64,000 nt of DNA from Arthrobacter sp. 31Y (GCF_000526335.1 NZ_JAFW01000001.1:3472001-3536000); one strand, 5' to 3'. Positions 36,558 through 46,296 are shown, counted from the stretch's first letter. Program-made: numbers and translations. The notes: generated from the sequence alone by a model not told the origin.

Positions 36558-37912
36558 CGGTGGCCCCCAACGAGGGCCATCACGCGGCACACACATGGCA
36601 TGAGGCCCGGCAGCGCGCGTTCGATGCCGCGGCTCCCATTCCGTCAGGCCCCGTGCCGCTCAGTGCAGCCCTCGGGCGCACCTTGGCCTCGGATGCGCTA
36701 GCCGTGCAGGATATGCCCCACTATGCTTCGTCCGCCATGGACGGGTGGGCCGTCAACGGCAGTGGTCCGTGGATCCTCAGTGAGCCGGGGCAGCGGTTGG
36801 CACCGCACCAGGCCAGTCCCATCGTTACGGGCGGGTTGATTCCGCCCGGGGCCAAGGCAGTCCTGCGCAGCGAGAGCGGCGTGATGGCCACGGACGACGA
36901 CGGCCTGCCGGTTCTTGCGCTTGGCGGCAGCGCCAAACCGGGAGAACCCCGGAACGGTCAACACATCCGTAAGGCTGCAGACGAGGCCGCCGAGGGCGAC
37001 GTCCTGCTTAAAGCCGGCACCTTGCTGAACCCTGCACATATTGCCTTGGCAGCGCTTGCTGGCCTGGATCATCTTGAGGTTCTCGGAAAACCGCTGGTCC
37101 GGTTCCTCCTGACTGGTTCGGAAGTGGTGACCCGAGGTGTTCCGCTTCCGGGCCAAGTGAGGGATACTTTCGGCCCTCAACTGGGCGCCGTGGTGGAGCT
37201 TTTGGGCGGCATCGCAGGGGAGCAGCTCAGGGTGGGTGATAGCTATGAGGAGTGGATTGACGCGCTCCAGGATACCGAGCCGACCCTGGACGAACTGACC
37301 CCCGACGAACCGTTCGTTGAAGCGGAACCGCCTGCCGACGTCGTTATTACTACGGGCGGGACGGGACGCTCGGGAACGGATCACCTGCGAAAAGCCGTAG
37401 CTGAACTCGGTGGCAGTTTGCTGATTGATGGCATCGCCATGCGCCCGGGACATCCGGCAGTGTTGGCGGAGCTGCCCGATGGCCGGTTTGTGTTGGGCCT
37501 GCCGGGAAATCCGCTGGCCGCCATGATGGCTCTATTTACCGTTGGGGCACCCCTGCTGGCTGCTTTGGGTCACGGCCGTTTGAAAGAGGTGGGTGAGGTG
37601 CCTTGCGGTACCACCATCGATGCCGACCCCGGACGCACCCGCCTGATGCCGTTCAAGCTGGTGTACGGACTGGCCTCGCCAGCCCAACATGCAGGCCCGG
37701 GAATGATGCGTGGCCTGGCCAGCGCGGATGGGGTGATGGTGGTACCGCCCCACGGAATCCAGCTTGGTGAGATGGTGCCTGCGTTCGCACTGCCTTGGGG
37801 CAAAGCGCTGCCTGTGCCCAAGGCCCCGGAAGAGAAGGCCCGGAAAGCGCCACCGCGGCAACAAAGGAAGGCTCCTTCCGGCCCGGTGGACTGGAGCGCG
37901 CTGGACGCTTGA
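36554..37912 (+). CDS. moeA: Molybdopterin molybdenumtransferase
   Basis: MoeA inserts molybdate into adenylated molybdopterin. The 452-residue protein has the N-terminal Q-D-M-P-x-Y-A-S-S-A-M-D-G-W motif (QDMPHYASSAMDGWAV), the MPT-binding core TTGGTGRSGTDHL in place of TTGGVSVG, and LPGNPLAAMMAL. The C-terminal 35 residues are a basic, proline-rich tail (KAPEEKARKAPPRQQRKAPSG) that is not part of the fold. Start and upstream stop overlap (ATGA), so it is translationally coupled to the MobA-like gene. Confidence 0.94.
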   Translation: MTVAPNEGHHAAHTWHEARQRAFDAAAPIPSGPVPLSAALGRTLASDALAVQDMPHYASSAMDGWAVNGSGPWILSEPGQRLAPHQASPIVTGGLIPPGAKAVLRSESGVMATDDDGLPVLALGGSAKPGEPRNGQHIRKAADEAAEGDVLLKAGTLLNPAHIALAALAGLDHLEVLGKPLVRFLLTGSEVVTRGVPLPGQVRDTFGPQLGAVVELLGGIAGEQLRVGDSYEEWIDALQDTEPTLDELTPDEPFVEAEPPADVVITTGGTGRSGTDHLRKAVAELGGSLLIDGIAMRPGHPAVLAELPDGRFVLGLPGNPLAAMMALFTVGAPLLAALGHGRLKEVGEVPCGTTIDADPGRTRLMPFKLVYGLASPAQHAGPGMMRGLASADGVMVVPPHGIQLGEMVPAFALPWGKALPVPKAPEEKARKAPPRQQRKAPSGPVDWSALDA

Positions 37913-37963
37913 GGCGTGTCATAAGGGGCTTTGGGTCGGGTGACAAAGTGCAATGATGGACTC

Positions 37964-40270
37964 ATGAACAGGCATGCTCCCGAACAGGACATCAATGAAG
38001 ATGACCTGCAGATCCACCCGCCCAAACAAGCCGCGGCAGGCCTAAAAGCTGTCACGGTTGCCCTCGAACGCGGTTACGCCCAAGCCGGCGTAGGCCGTAC
38101 GGTCCGTTCCATGCTCAGGGTCAACCAGCATGACGGCTTCGATTGTCCGGGGTGCGCGTGGCCGGAATCAATCACGGGCAGGCGTAGTCCCGCAGAGTTT
38201 TGCGAGAACGGCGCCAAAGCGATTGCCGAGGAGAGCACCACCCGGACGGTGGGTGCCGAATTCTGGGCCAAGCATTCCCTCGCGGACCTTGAGGATAAGA
38301 CCGAGTACTGGCTGGGAAGCCAAGGAAGACTTTCCGAGCCCGTGGTCATCAAACCCGGGGACTCACACTATTCGCCCATCACGTGGGCCGACGCTTTCGC
38401 CCTGATCGGGGAGCACATCAACGCCTCCACCCCGGACCAGTGCGTGTTCTACACCTCCGGCAGGACGGCCAATGAGACCGCCTTCATGTACCAGTTGTTT
38501 GCGCGAAGCCTCGGCACCAACAACCTTCCAGATTGCTCCAACATGTGCCATGAGTCGTCCGGCAGTGCCCTCAACCCCACCATCGGAATCGGCAAAGGCA
38601 CCGTATCGCTGGAGGACATCCACCACGCTGAGTTGGTCCTGGTGGTGGGCCAAAACCCTGGAACCAATCACCCACGCATGCTCTCCGCACTCCGTGACTG
38701 CAAGAATAACGGCGGCAAAATCATCGCGGTCAACCCGCTGCCCGAAGCCGGTCTCCTGAACTTCAAGGATCCCCAGTCCCTCAACGGTGTCATCGGTGGC
38801 GGCACCACCATCGCTGATGAGTTCCTGCAGATCAAGGTAGGTGGCGACCTCGCTCTGTTCCAGGCTTTGGGCCACCTTCTCCTGGAGGAAGAGAAGCGCA
38901 AGCCGGGGACCGTCGTCGACCATTCCTTTATTGATGAGCAGACCGAAGGCTTCACGGCTTACAAAGAAGCCAGGTCGGTGCTGGACTGGGACGAAACGGA
39001 GCGGGCAACAGGGCTGAGCCGGGAAGAGATTACCCAGGCGGCCGCGATGATGGCTGCGTCAAAGGCAACCATCATCTGCTGGGCTCTTGGTTTGACCCAG
39101 CAGCCCCACTCGGTGGATACGCTCCGGGAGATCATCAACCTCCTGCTGCTTCAGGGCAACTTCGGCAAGCGTGGAGCCGGCGCCTGCCCGGTCCGGGGCC
39201 ACTCGAACGTCCAAGGCGACCGCACCATGGGCATCTGGGAGAAACCCAAAGAACCGTTCCTCGCCGCGCTGGATGCGGAGTTCGGCTTCCACATGCCCAG
39301 GGATCATGGCTACGACTCCGTGGAAACCCAGCACGCCCTGGAAAAGGGCGAGGTGGATGTTTTCGTCTCCATGGGCGGAAATTTCGCCGCGGCGGGATCG
39401 GACACGGCCGCCTTGGAGGAAGGCTTGAAGAAGGCTGGACTGACAGTCCACATTTCCACCAAGCCCAACCGCGCCCACGTGGTGCACGGCAAGACGTCCC
39501 TGATCCTGCCCACGCTGGGCCGGACGGATACTGATGACAAACACCCCAAGGGCAAACAGTTCCTCTCGGTGGAGGACTCCATGTCCGTCATCCACAAAAC
39601 GCAGGGTCGGCTGGAACCTGTGTCCGAGCATCTGCTGAGCGAACCGGTGATCGTGGCCCGCATGGCGCAGGCGACGCTGGGGGACAATCACAGCGTGGAC
39701 TGGCGTGCCATGGCCGAGGACTATGACGTCATCCGGGACCACATCTCGCGTGTCATTCCCGGTTTTGAGGACTTCAATACCAGGGTTCGAACCAAGAACG
39801 GCTTCGTCCTCCCCAACCCGCCCAGGGATACCAGGACCTTCGCCACGGACATCGGCAAGGGACGGTTCTCCGTGCGGCCGCTGGAGTACCTTGAAGCACC
39901 GGCGGGCCACCTGATCCTGCAGACGGTTCGCAGCCACGATCAGTACAACACCACGTTCTATGGTTTGGATGACCGGTATCGCGGCATCTCGGAGGGTAGG
40001 CGAGTGATCCTGGTCCACCCGGATGACCTGAAGGAACTGGGCTTCGAGGACCGGGACCTGGTGGATGTCATCTCCACCTTCGCGGGAACGGAACGGCGTG
40101 CCAACCAATTCCGGCTCGTCGGGTACCCCACGGCCAAAGGCTGTGCCGCGGCGTACTTCCCGGAGGCCAACGCGCTGGTTCACCGCGAACTGGTGGCACG
40201 GGAATCCAACACCCCGGGCTACAAAGCCATGACGGTGCGCTTCGTCAAGCATGAGGAGAACGGATCCTGA
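37964..40270 (+). CDS. FdhF/YdeP-family molybdopterin oxidoreductase
   Basis: A 768-residue molybdenum enzyme of the YdeP/oxidoreductase-alpha group, related to formate dehydrogenase H. The N-terminal FDCPGCAWPE is the characteristic cysteine motif of the group, followed by TSGRTANETAFMYQLFARSLGTNNLPDCSNMCHES near the cofactor and VVGQNPGTNHPRM. There is no selenocysteine. The substrate is not established; formate and acid-resistance roles have been suggested for relatives. The ATG at 37964 has only a weak Shine-Dalgarno. No NADH- or quinone-linked partner subunit is beside it. fdhD follows after 1 bp. Confidence 0.92.
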   Translation: MNRHAPEQDINEDDLQIHPPKQAAAGLKAVTVALERGYAQAGVGRTVRSMLRVNQHDGFDCPGCAWPESITGRRSPAEFCENGAKAIAEESTTRTVGAEFWAKHSLADLEDKTEYWLGSQGRLSEPVVIKPGDSHYSPITWADAFALIGEHINASTPDQCVFYTSGRTANETAFMYQLFARSLGTNNLPDCSNMCHESSGSALNPTIGIGKGTVSLEDIHHAELVLVVGQNPGTNHPRMLSALRDCKNNGGKIIAVNPLPEAGLLNFKDPQSLNGVIGGGTTIADEFLQIKVGGDLALFQALGHLLLEEEKRKPGTVVDHSFIDEQTEGFTAYKEARSVLDWDETERATGLSREEITQAAAMMAASKATIICWALGLTQQPHSVDTLREIINLLLLQGNFGKRGAGACPVRGHSNVQGDRTMGIWEKPKEPFLAALDAEFGFHMPRDHGYDSVETQHALEKGEVDVFVSMGGNFAAAGSDTAALEEGLKKAGLTVHISTKPNRAHVVHGKTSLILPTLGRTDTDDKHPKGKQFLSVEDSMSVIHKTQGRLEPVSEHLLSEPVIVARMAQATLGDNHSVDWRAMAEDYDVIRDHISRVIPGFEDFNTRVRTKNGFVLPNPPRDTRTFATDIGKGRFSVRPLEYLEAPAGHLILQTVRSHDQYNTTFYGLDDRYRGISEGRRVILVHPDDLKELGFEDRDLVDVISTFAGTERRANQFRLVGYPTAKGCAAAYFPEANALVHRELVARESNTPGYKAMTVRFVKHEENGS

Positions 40271-40271
40271 C

Positions 40272-41180
40272 ATGGGACGCGTAACCCAGCGCCGCAAGGT
40301 GCACAAGTTTGTCCTGGACGGCTCGCCACAGGCATTGGAGCATCCGGTCCGGTTCAAGGAAGACGTCCTGGCGGTGGAGGAGCCTCTCGAGATCCGATTG
40401 GGCGAGATGTCGTTCTCCGTGACCATGCGGACCCCCGGAGACGACTTCGACCTCGTCGCGGGATTCCTGGTTTCGGAAGGAATCGTGTGGGAGCCGGGAC
40501 AGCTGGTCTCGGAGCGCTTCTGCTCCGGGGAGGACGAAAACGGGGTGCAGACCTTCAACGTGGTGGATGCGCAGCTGCGGCCGGACGTGGAACGGCCGGA
40601 CACTGGCCGTAACGTCTACACCTCCAGCTCCTGTGGAATCTGCGGCACGGACTCGATCGAGGCTGTCCGCAAGTCCTCCCATCACAGTCCGCGGGAGGAC
40701 AACGTCACGGTCCCGGTCCGGGCCTTGGCCGCACTGCCGGACCGCCTCCGGGAGGCGCAGGCGGTCTTTGACAAAACCGGTGGCGTGCATGCTGCCGGAC
40801 TCTTCAGGATTCACGACGACGGCAGCACTGAGCTGCTGTGCCTGCGGGAGGACGTAGGCAGGCACAATGCCGTGGACAAGGTGGTGGGCTGGGCCTTGCG
40901 CGCAGGTATGCTCCCGCTGAAGGGCACTGTGCTCCAGGTATCCGGCAGGGCTTCATTCGAGCTCGTTCAGAAAGCGGCCATGGCGGGCATTCCTGTGCTG
41001 GCTGCCGTGAGCGCCCCGTCCAGCCTCGCTGCGGAGCTGGCGGAGGAAACGGGGATCACCCTGGCCGGCTTCAGCCGTGGGCACAGCCTTAACGTGTACG
41101 CCGGGCGGGACAGGGTTGTGGTGGACGCCTCGGATGCGGATGCGCAGACTGTGGGCGATAGTGGGCAGTCACTTGGCTAA
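40272..41180 (+). CDS. fdhD: Formate dehydrogenase accessory sulfurtransferase FdhD
   Basis: FdhD passes sulfur from IscS to the bis-MGD cofactor, which formate dehydrogenases need. The key cysteines are Cys121 and Cys124 in SSCGICGTDSIE. TPGDDFDLVAGFLVSEGIV and LREDVGRHNAVDKVVG are also family hallmarks. The 302-residue length is normal. The ATG follows the upstream stop by one base, and its GAGGAGAA ribosome site lies inside the end of the oxidoreductase gene. This tight coupling strongly suggests that the upstream enzyme is its client. Confidence 0.96.
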   Translation: MGRVTQRRKVHKFVLDGSPQALEHPVRFKEDVLAVEEPLEIRLGEMSFSVTMRTPGDDFDLVAGFLVSEGIVWEPGQLVSERFCSGEDENGVQTFNVVDAQLRPDVERPDTGRNVYTSSSCGICGTDSIEAVRKSSHHSPREDNVTVPVRALAALPDRLREAQAVFDKTGGVHAAGLFRIHDDGSTELLCLREDVGRHNAVDKVVGWALRAGMLPLKGTVLQVSGRASFELVQKAAMAGIPVLAAVSAPSSLAAELAEETGITLAGFSRGHSLNVYAGRDRVVVDASDADAQTVGDSGQSLG

Positions 41181-41311
41181 TAAGATGGAACAACGTAGAT
41201 TTTATCCATCGATTGGAAGCCCGGCGATGCCACCTTCGCCGTCCGCGCCCAGCACTTAGGGGCCGTGGTTTACGAGACTTGCCACCCAGCGAACGCCCAA
41301 AGGGGAACTCA

Positions 41312-44300
41312 TTGCACGACGACCGCCGGATCACTGAACAGCGTCTCGACCGATTTGTTCGGGAACGCATTCTTCCGGCTATTTACGGCAGGGCGATCCC
41401 GCTTCAGCTGAGCAGTTGGGACGCGCCGGGCGAGCCCGTGCCGGCCGCCGAAGCGCTGCGCCAGGTTTATGCACAGCAGGAGCCTGGAGCTGAATGGGGC
41501 AAGGCATGGAGCACCAAGTGGCTGCGCCTGCAGGGCGAGGTGCCGGAGGACTGGGGCATGGCTGATTCCACAACGGTGGAGATCATTGTTGACCTTGGCT
41601 TCAACAGCGATGTTCCCGGGTTCCAGTGCGAAGGCACAGCGTGGCGCTCCGATGGAAGCATCATCAAGGCAATTTCGCCCCGGAACTACCACGTGCCGCT
41701 CAAACTTCTGGGCGGAGGCCACTCCGTGGACTTCTATGTGGAGGCCGCAGCCAATCCTGATGTCGCACAGGGTTGGTCGTTCGCCCCCACGCCACTGGGG
41801 GATAAAGCCACCTCCGGGGAAGAGCCCCGGTACAGACTGGGCCGCATCGCCATCGCTGAACTGAACGAAACCATCTGGGAACTCAACCAGGACATCTGGA
41901 CCCTCAGCGGCTTGATGCACGAGCTTCCCATGGACATGCCACGACGCCATGAGATCCTGCGTGCGCTTGAGCGCATGCTGGACGTCATGGACCCGGACGA
42001 CGTCGCCGGAACCGCCGCCGCCGGCCGTGCAGAGCTGGCACAGGTCCTCAGCCGTCCCGCATACGCCTCGGCCCACGAACTGCTGGCTACCGGCCATGCA
42101 CACATCGACTCCGCCTGGTTGTGGCCCGTTCGCGAAACCATCCGCAAGTGTGCCCGCACCTTCTCCAACGTGGTGGCCTTGATGGATGAAGACCCGGACT
42201 TTGTGTTCTCTTGTTCTTCGGCACAGCAGATGGCGTGGATGAAGGAGTTCTTCCCTGAGCTCTTTGTGCGCATCCGGGAAAAGGTGAAGGCCGGCCAGTT
42301 CGTTCCAGTGGGTGGCATGTGGGTGGAATCGGACACCAATATGCCAGGCGGCGAGGCCATGGCCCGCCAATTCGTGGAAGGGAAGAGCTTCTTCCTGAAC
42401 GAGTTCGACATCGAGTGCCAGGAGGCATGGCTCCCCGATTCGTTTGGTTACTCCGGAGCCATCCCGCAGATCGTCAAGGAAGCTGGATCGCGGTGGTTCC
42501 TCACCCAGAAGATTTCCTGGAACAAGGTCAACCGGATGCCTCATCACACCTTCGCCTGGGAAGGCATAGACGGCACCCGGCTGTTTACGCATTTCCCGCC
42601 GGTGGACACGTACAACGCTGAGCTGCACGGCCGCGAGCTGGCCCACGCAGAGCGCAATTACCGCGATCACGGCCGCGGGACCATGTCACTGGTGCCTTTC
42701 GGCTATGGCGACGGCGGTGGCGGACCTACGCGCGAAATGGTTGCCGCTGCGCACCGCACGGCAGATTTGGAAGGCTCCCCGAAGGTCCGCATGGGCACAG
42801 CCAAGGAATTCTTCACGAAGGCCGAAGCCGAGTACACCAAGCTGCCGGTCTGGGTGGGCGAGATGTACCTGGAAATGCACCGTGGAACCTACACCAGCCA
42901 GGCGAAGACGAAGCGCGGCAACCGTCGGAGTGAACACCTCCTGCGCGAAGCGGAGCTGTGGTGCGCCACTGCCGCCGTCCGGCTTGGCGGGGCCTACGCC
43001 TATCCCGCCGACGAGCTCAAACGACTCTGGCGGCTGGTTCTCCTCCAGCAATTCCACGACATCCTGCCCGGCAGCTCCATCGCCTGGGTCCATCAGGACG
43101 CCGAACGGAACTATGAAGCCATATCCCGGGACCTTGAGGCGATCATCAGCCATGCAGCCCAAGCACTGGTAGGCGAGGGCGATCAACAGTTCTTGCTGAA
43201 CGCCGCTCCACATCCGCGTAACGGCGTCCCAGCGTTAGGGGCAGCCGGGGCCGCGAAGCCCGGGTCCGGTGTTCAGGTGGACGAGCTCGACGACAGCTAC
43301 GTCCTGGAAAACGGCATCATCCGCGCCGTCCTGAACCGTGACGGTCTGCTGACGTCCCTGGTGGACCACGCAAGCGGGCGTGACGCAATCGCCCCCGGCC
43401 AAACCGGAAACCTGCTGGAGCTGTTCCGCGATACCCCGAACGAGTGGGACGCCTGGGACATCGAAGAGTTCTACCGCCGCAACGTCACCCCGCTGGCCCA
43501 AGCGGATGCGATCGAGGTTGAGCGCTCGCCGGCTGCCGTCGTCGTGGTGGTCAAGCGCAAGGTGGGTGCCTCCACCATCACCCAACGCCTGACGCTCGAC
43601 GCCGGTGCGGCGTCGCTGGGGATCAGCACCACGGTGGACTGGCAGGAACGCGAAAAGATGCTCAAGATCGCCTTCCCCCTGGATGTCAGGGCGGACCGGT
43701 CAGCGTCCGAGACCCAATTCGGCCATGTCTTCCGCCCCACTCACACCAACACCTCCTGGGAAACAGCCAAGTTCGAGATCTGCGCCCACCGCTGGATCCA
43801 CGTGGCCGAGCCCGGCTACGGCGTGGCAGTGAGCAACTCCTCCAGCTACGGTCACGACGTCACCAGGGCGGTCCGTGCCGATGGCGGAACCACGACGACG
43901 GTCCGCACCTCGCTGCTGCGCTCCGCCCGGTTCCCGGACCCCGAGGCAGACCGGGGCGAACACACGCTCGAGTTGTCCATCCGGCCCGGCGCTGCGATCG
44001 CTGATGCCGTGGAAGAGGGCTACCGCACCAACCTGAAGCCGAGGTTCATCACTGGCGGACGGCCTGTGGAACCGCTGCTTTCCGTATCCAACCCCGGAAT
44101 CGTGGTGGAGGCGGTGAAGCTGGCCGAGGATGGCTCGGGCGATGTTATTGTCCGGCTCTATGAATCGTTGGGGGAGCGCTCAACAGGCCTCCTCACGGCC
44201 AATTTCGAGTGCTCTGATGCGGTGGCCACGGACCTGCTGGAACGCCCCACGGAAGCTCCAGGAGTGACCGTGGAGACGGGCTCCAACGTCAAGCTGGTGC

Positions 44301-44341
44301 TCCGGCCCTTCCAACTGGTCACGCTGAGGCTTATTCGCTGA
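41312..44341 (+). CDS. Alpha-mannosidase, glycoside hydrolase family 38
   Basis: A 1009-residue cytoplasmic-type GH38 enzyme, expected to release alpha-mannose from oligosaccharides. The zinc-binding HAHIDSAWLWP lies at about residues 262-272. The nucleophile Asp lies near residue 341 in WVESDTNMPGGE, and QEAWLPDSFGYSGAIPQI follows. The C-terminal half is the beta-sandwich domain. No signal peptide is seen. The TTG at 41312 has AAAGGGGA upstream; the frame opens at 41213 without support. No sugar transporter is adjacent, so its substrate source is unknown. Three 15-bp repeats cover its stop codon. Confidence 0.95.
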   Translation: MHDDRRITEQRLDRFVRERILPAIYGRAIPLQLSSWDAPGEPVPAAEALRQVYAQQEPGAEWGKAWSTKWLRLQGEVPEDWGMADSTTVEIIVDLGFNSDVPGFQCEGTAWRSDGSIIKAISPRNYHVPLKLLGGGHSVDFYVEAAANPDVAQGWSFAPTPLGDKATSGEEPRYRLGRIAIAELNETIWELNQDIWTLSGLMHELPMDMPRRHEILRALERMLDVMDPDDVAGTAAAGRAELAQVLSRPAYASAHELLATGHAHIDSAWLWPVRETIRKCARTFSNVVALMDEDPDFVFSCSSAQQMAWMKEFFPELFVRIREKVKAGQFVPVGGMWVESDTNMPGGEAMARQFVEGKSFFLNEFDIECQEAWLPDSFGYSGAIPQIVKEAGSRWFLTQKISWNKVNRMPHHTFAWEGIDGTRLFTHFPPVDTYNAELHGRELAHAERNYRDHGRGTMSLVPFGYGDGGGGPTREMVAAAHRTADLEGSPKVRMGTAKEFFTKAEAEYTKLPVWVGEMYLEMHRGTYTSQAKTKRGNRRSEHLLREAELWCATAAVRLGGAYAYPADELKRLWRLVLLQQFHDILPGSSIAWVHQDAERNYEAISRDLEAIISHAAQALVGEGDQQFLLNAAPHPRNGVPALGAAGAAKPGSGVQVDELDDSYVLENGIIRAVLNRDGLLTSLVDHASGRDAIAPGQTGNLLELFRDTPNEWDAWDIEEFYRRNVTPLAQADAIEVERSPAAVVVVVKRKVGASTITQRLTLDAGAASLGISTTVDWQEREKMLKIAFPLDVRADRSASETQFGHVFRPTHTNTSWETAKFEICAHRWIHVAEPGYGVAVSNSSSYGHDVTRAVRADGGTTTTVRTSLLRSARFPDPEADRGEHTLELSIRPGAAIADAVEEGYRTNLKPRFITGGRPVEPLLSVSNPGIVVEAVKLAEDGSGDVIVRLYESLGERSTGLLTANFECSDAVATDLLERPTEAPGVTVETGSNVKLVLRPFQLVTLRLIR

Positions 44342-44372
44342 GGGCTATTCGCTGGGGGCTTGTTCGCTGGGT
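44329..44372 (+). repeat. Three imperfect ~15-bp tandem repeats at the GH38 stop
   Basis: The units read GCTTATTCGCTGAGG, GCTATTCGCTGGGG and GCTTGTTCGCTGGGT. They span the GH38 stop codon and run to the stop of the convergent gene. It looks like slippage; no function is evident. Confidence 0.7.
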
Positions 44373-45382
44373 TACGCCGCCAGTTCGGCGTCTATGGCAT
44401 CTTTGAGCACCTGGACCCGAAGGGGAATCACGGTGTCGTGGTGTTTGATCTGGGCTGCGACGTTCTTGGAGAACACTTCCTCAACCAAGGTGGGCATTTC
44501 CTTCACGCCGTTCAGGTAGCGTTTGGCCGCAAAGTCGAACTCTGACCTGTTGTTCTTTATCCGGGTGTTGAACGCCTTGACTTCGTCCGCAATCTTGAGG
44601 AGTTCCTCTTCGGAGGCATTCCGTGCGGTGGCGTCATCAGCCTTCTTGACGTACTCATCCTTAAGCCGGACAAATTCGTTGTAGTTCTCCTCGGACTTTG
44701 CGGTTGTCTCCGCGTGCGATTCCAGCTGCGCAATCTCGTTGTCCAAGGTGCGGGCAAACTCCACGTAGGAGATGTTCTTGGATTGTTTGAGTTGATTGAC
44801 GGCTTCCCGGCAAGGGACCGCGGCCTGTCCAAGGAGTGTCTGGCGTTCCCGGAGGTTGGCTGCTTTGGAGCCCACAAAGAGTCCGCTGCATCCGGCGCCG
44901 TCCTCCCTGAAGAGGCCTTCGAACTGGGGGTATGACTCCACGAGGCCCTCCATGGAGTCGAGGTAGGCCTGGTAGGAATCACCAAGCTGGGCTACCGCCA
45001 CGCCGATCCCCTCCGCTTCTTCACTGGAGCCGTTGCCCGTCTGCACGGCGCTGAGGGCAGTCCGTGCGGAATTGATGGCCTGCTGGAAGTCGTCCCGCTC
45101 TTTGGCGGAGTTCTTCTCAGCTTCCTCTCGTGATGCGGGGACATTCCGCGCCTTCTTATAAGCGGCCAGGTAGGCATTGACAGCGGGCTGGATCTTGTCC
45201 CTTGCCTCAACGAGTCCGTTCAGCCGCTCATCCTTGAGGAGGGCAAGGCTTTCCCTGCGCTGCTGACCGGCGAAGTTGGTCAAGGCGATCACCACTACCG
45301 AGGCAACCACCGCCAGCACAACGGCAATGGCAAGGGCAATGAGGACCGGACGGCGCTTACTGCGAACAGGTTCCATGGTCAT
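44372..45382 (-). CDS. Membrane-anchored helical protein of unknown function (a)
   Basis: A 336-residue protein with a short basic cytoplasmic start (MEPVRSKRRP), one transmembrane helix (about residues 12-35), and a long, charged, helical extracytoplasmic part of coiled-coil appearance. Two cysteines about 27 residues apart (AGCSGLFVGSK and AAVPCREAVNQL) may form a disulfide. The downstream-encoded face ends in KHHDTVIPLRVQVLKDAIDAELAA. I do not recognise a family. The upstream gene encodes a protein of the same plan. The ATG at 45382 is 2 bp after that gene's stop, and its GAGGGG ribosome site lies within the end of that gene, so the two are coupled. Confidence 0.75.
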   Translation of the reverse strand: MTMEPVRSKRRPVLIALAIAVVLAVVASVVVIALTNFAGQQRRESLALLKDERLNGLVEARDKIQPAVNAYLAAYKKARNVPASREEAEKNSAKERDDFQQAINSARTALSAVQTGNGSSEEAEGIGVAVAQLGDSYQAYLDSMEGLVESYPQFEGLFREDGAGCSGLFVGSKAANLRERQTLLGQAAVPCREAVNQLKQSKNISYVEFARTLDNEIAQLESHAETTAKSEENYNEFVRLKDEYVKKADDATARNASEEELLKIADEVKAFNTRIKNNRSEFDFAAKRYLNGVKEMPTLVEEVFSKNVAAQIKHHDTVIPLRVQVLKDAIDAELAA

Positions 45383-45384
45383 CT

Positions 45385-46296
45385 CTATTTCCCCTCACCG
45401 GATGCTGCATCAAACTGTTCCAGGCTCTTCTTGAGCACGCCTTCGAAGTCGGAATTTGCGCTGTTGGCACTCTCGATGATCTTTGAGTACTTGTCCTTGG
45501 TGGCAGTCTCATATGTTGTTTGCGCCTTGGCGAATGCGTCATTGATATCCAACAGTGCAAGTCCGGCAAGCATGCTCTTGCTGAGGCGCTCAAAGGTGTC
45601 CTTGCTGTTGAGCACTTCCTGTTGCTTGTCCCGCTGCCCGCGGATGACTGCCTCTACCTCGGTGAGCAGGGTGGTGGTCTCGGCGTCGGCGCCGTCCTTG
45701 GCGGTGACCAGCGCGGCCAGGCACTCATCAGCACTCTTGACGTAGTCCTGGGCGTAGGACTCACTGGCAACGTTCAGCGATGAATGCAGGGCTGCACACG
45801 GCCCGCCCACGGACCGGTAAATGTTGGTGGTGTTGATCAGCAGTTGATCGTTGTAGGCGATCACCGCACTGTACTGATCCTTGAAGCGGTTGAAAGACTC
45901 GGCGACTGCCTGGTCCTTGAGTATCGGCGATTCGGCCATGTGTTCCAGGCGGTCACGGTTTGCCTGCGACTCGCGCACTATGCGCTCACGGTCCTGGCTA
46001 AGGACTTTCTCCTCTTCAGGCTGTCCCGCCTTTTCGGAAATGGCGTTCGAGTACCGCCCCGAGAACTGTTCCACCAGGGGATCGTAGAGGTTCATCGAGT
46101 TGTCCACGATCATGCGGTGCTTGTCCAAGCGGACAACATCGGCGCGGCCTGTTCCGGCAGGTCGGGACAGGGCAAACCACGTGCCGAGCCCGGCGGCCAC
46201 CAAGGCCGCAACGAGGGCAACAACAATGATGACCGTGCGTCCGGAGCGGCCCTTGGGGGGCGCGCTGATTGTCTCTTCCAAGGATTTATCCCCCAT
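45385..46296 (-). CDS. Membrane-anchored helical protein of unknown function (b)
   Basis: A 303-residue protein of the same layout as the next gene: cytoplasmic N-terminus (GDKSLEETISAPPKGRSGR), one transmembrane helix (TVIIVVALVAALVAAGLGTWFAL, about 21-43), then a helical extracytoplasmic domain. Two cysteines 26 residues apart (GGPCAALHSSL and SADECLAALV) match the spacing of the partner. Sequence similarity is weak, but the plan suggests an old duplication. It lies 62 bp after an amino-acid ABC transporter on the same strand, which may or may not be connected. No known function. Confidence 0.75.
   Translation of the reverse strand: MGDKSLEETISAPPKGRSGRTVIIVVALVAALVAAGLGTWFALSRPAGTGRADVVRLDKHRMIVDNSMNLYDPLVEQFSGRYSNAISEKAGQPEEEKVLSQDRERIVRESQANRDRLEHMAESPILKDQAVAESFNRFKDQYSAVIAYNDQLLINTTNIYRSVGGPCAALHSSLNVASESYAQDYVKSADECLAALVTAKDGADAETTTLLTEVEAVIRGQRDKQQEVLNSKDTFERLSKSMLAGLALLDINDAFAKAQTTYETATKDKYSKIIESANSANSDFEGVLKKSLEQFDAASGEGK

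Noticed and set aside
39059..40603. A 514-codon minus-strand frame over the YdeP-type gene and fdhD
   Set aside because: It crosses two tightly spaced plus-strand genes with clear motifs; no ribosome site.
44329..44372. CRISPR-like repeats
   Set aside because: Three short contiguous repeats without spacers; simple tandem duplication.
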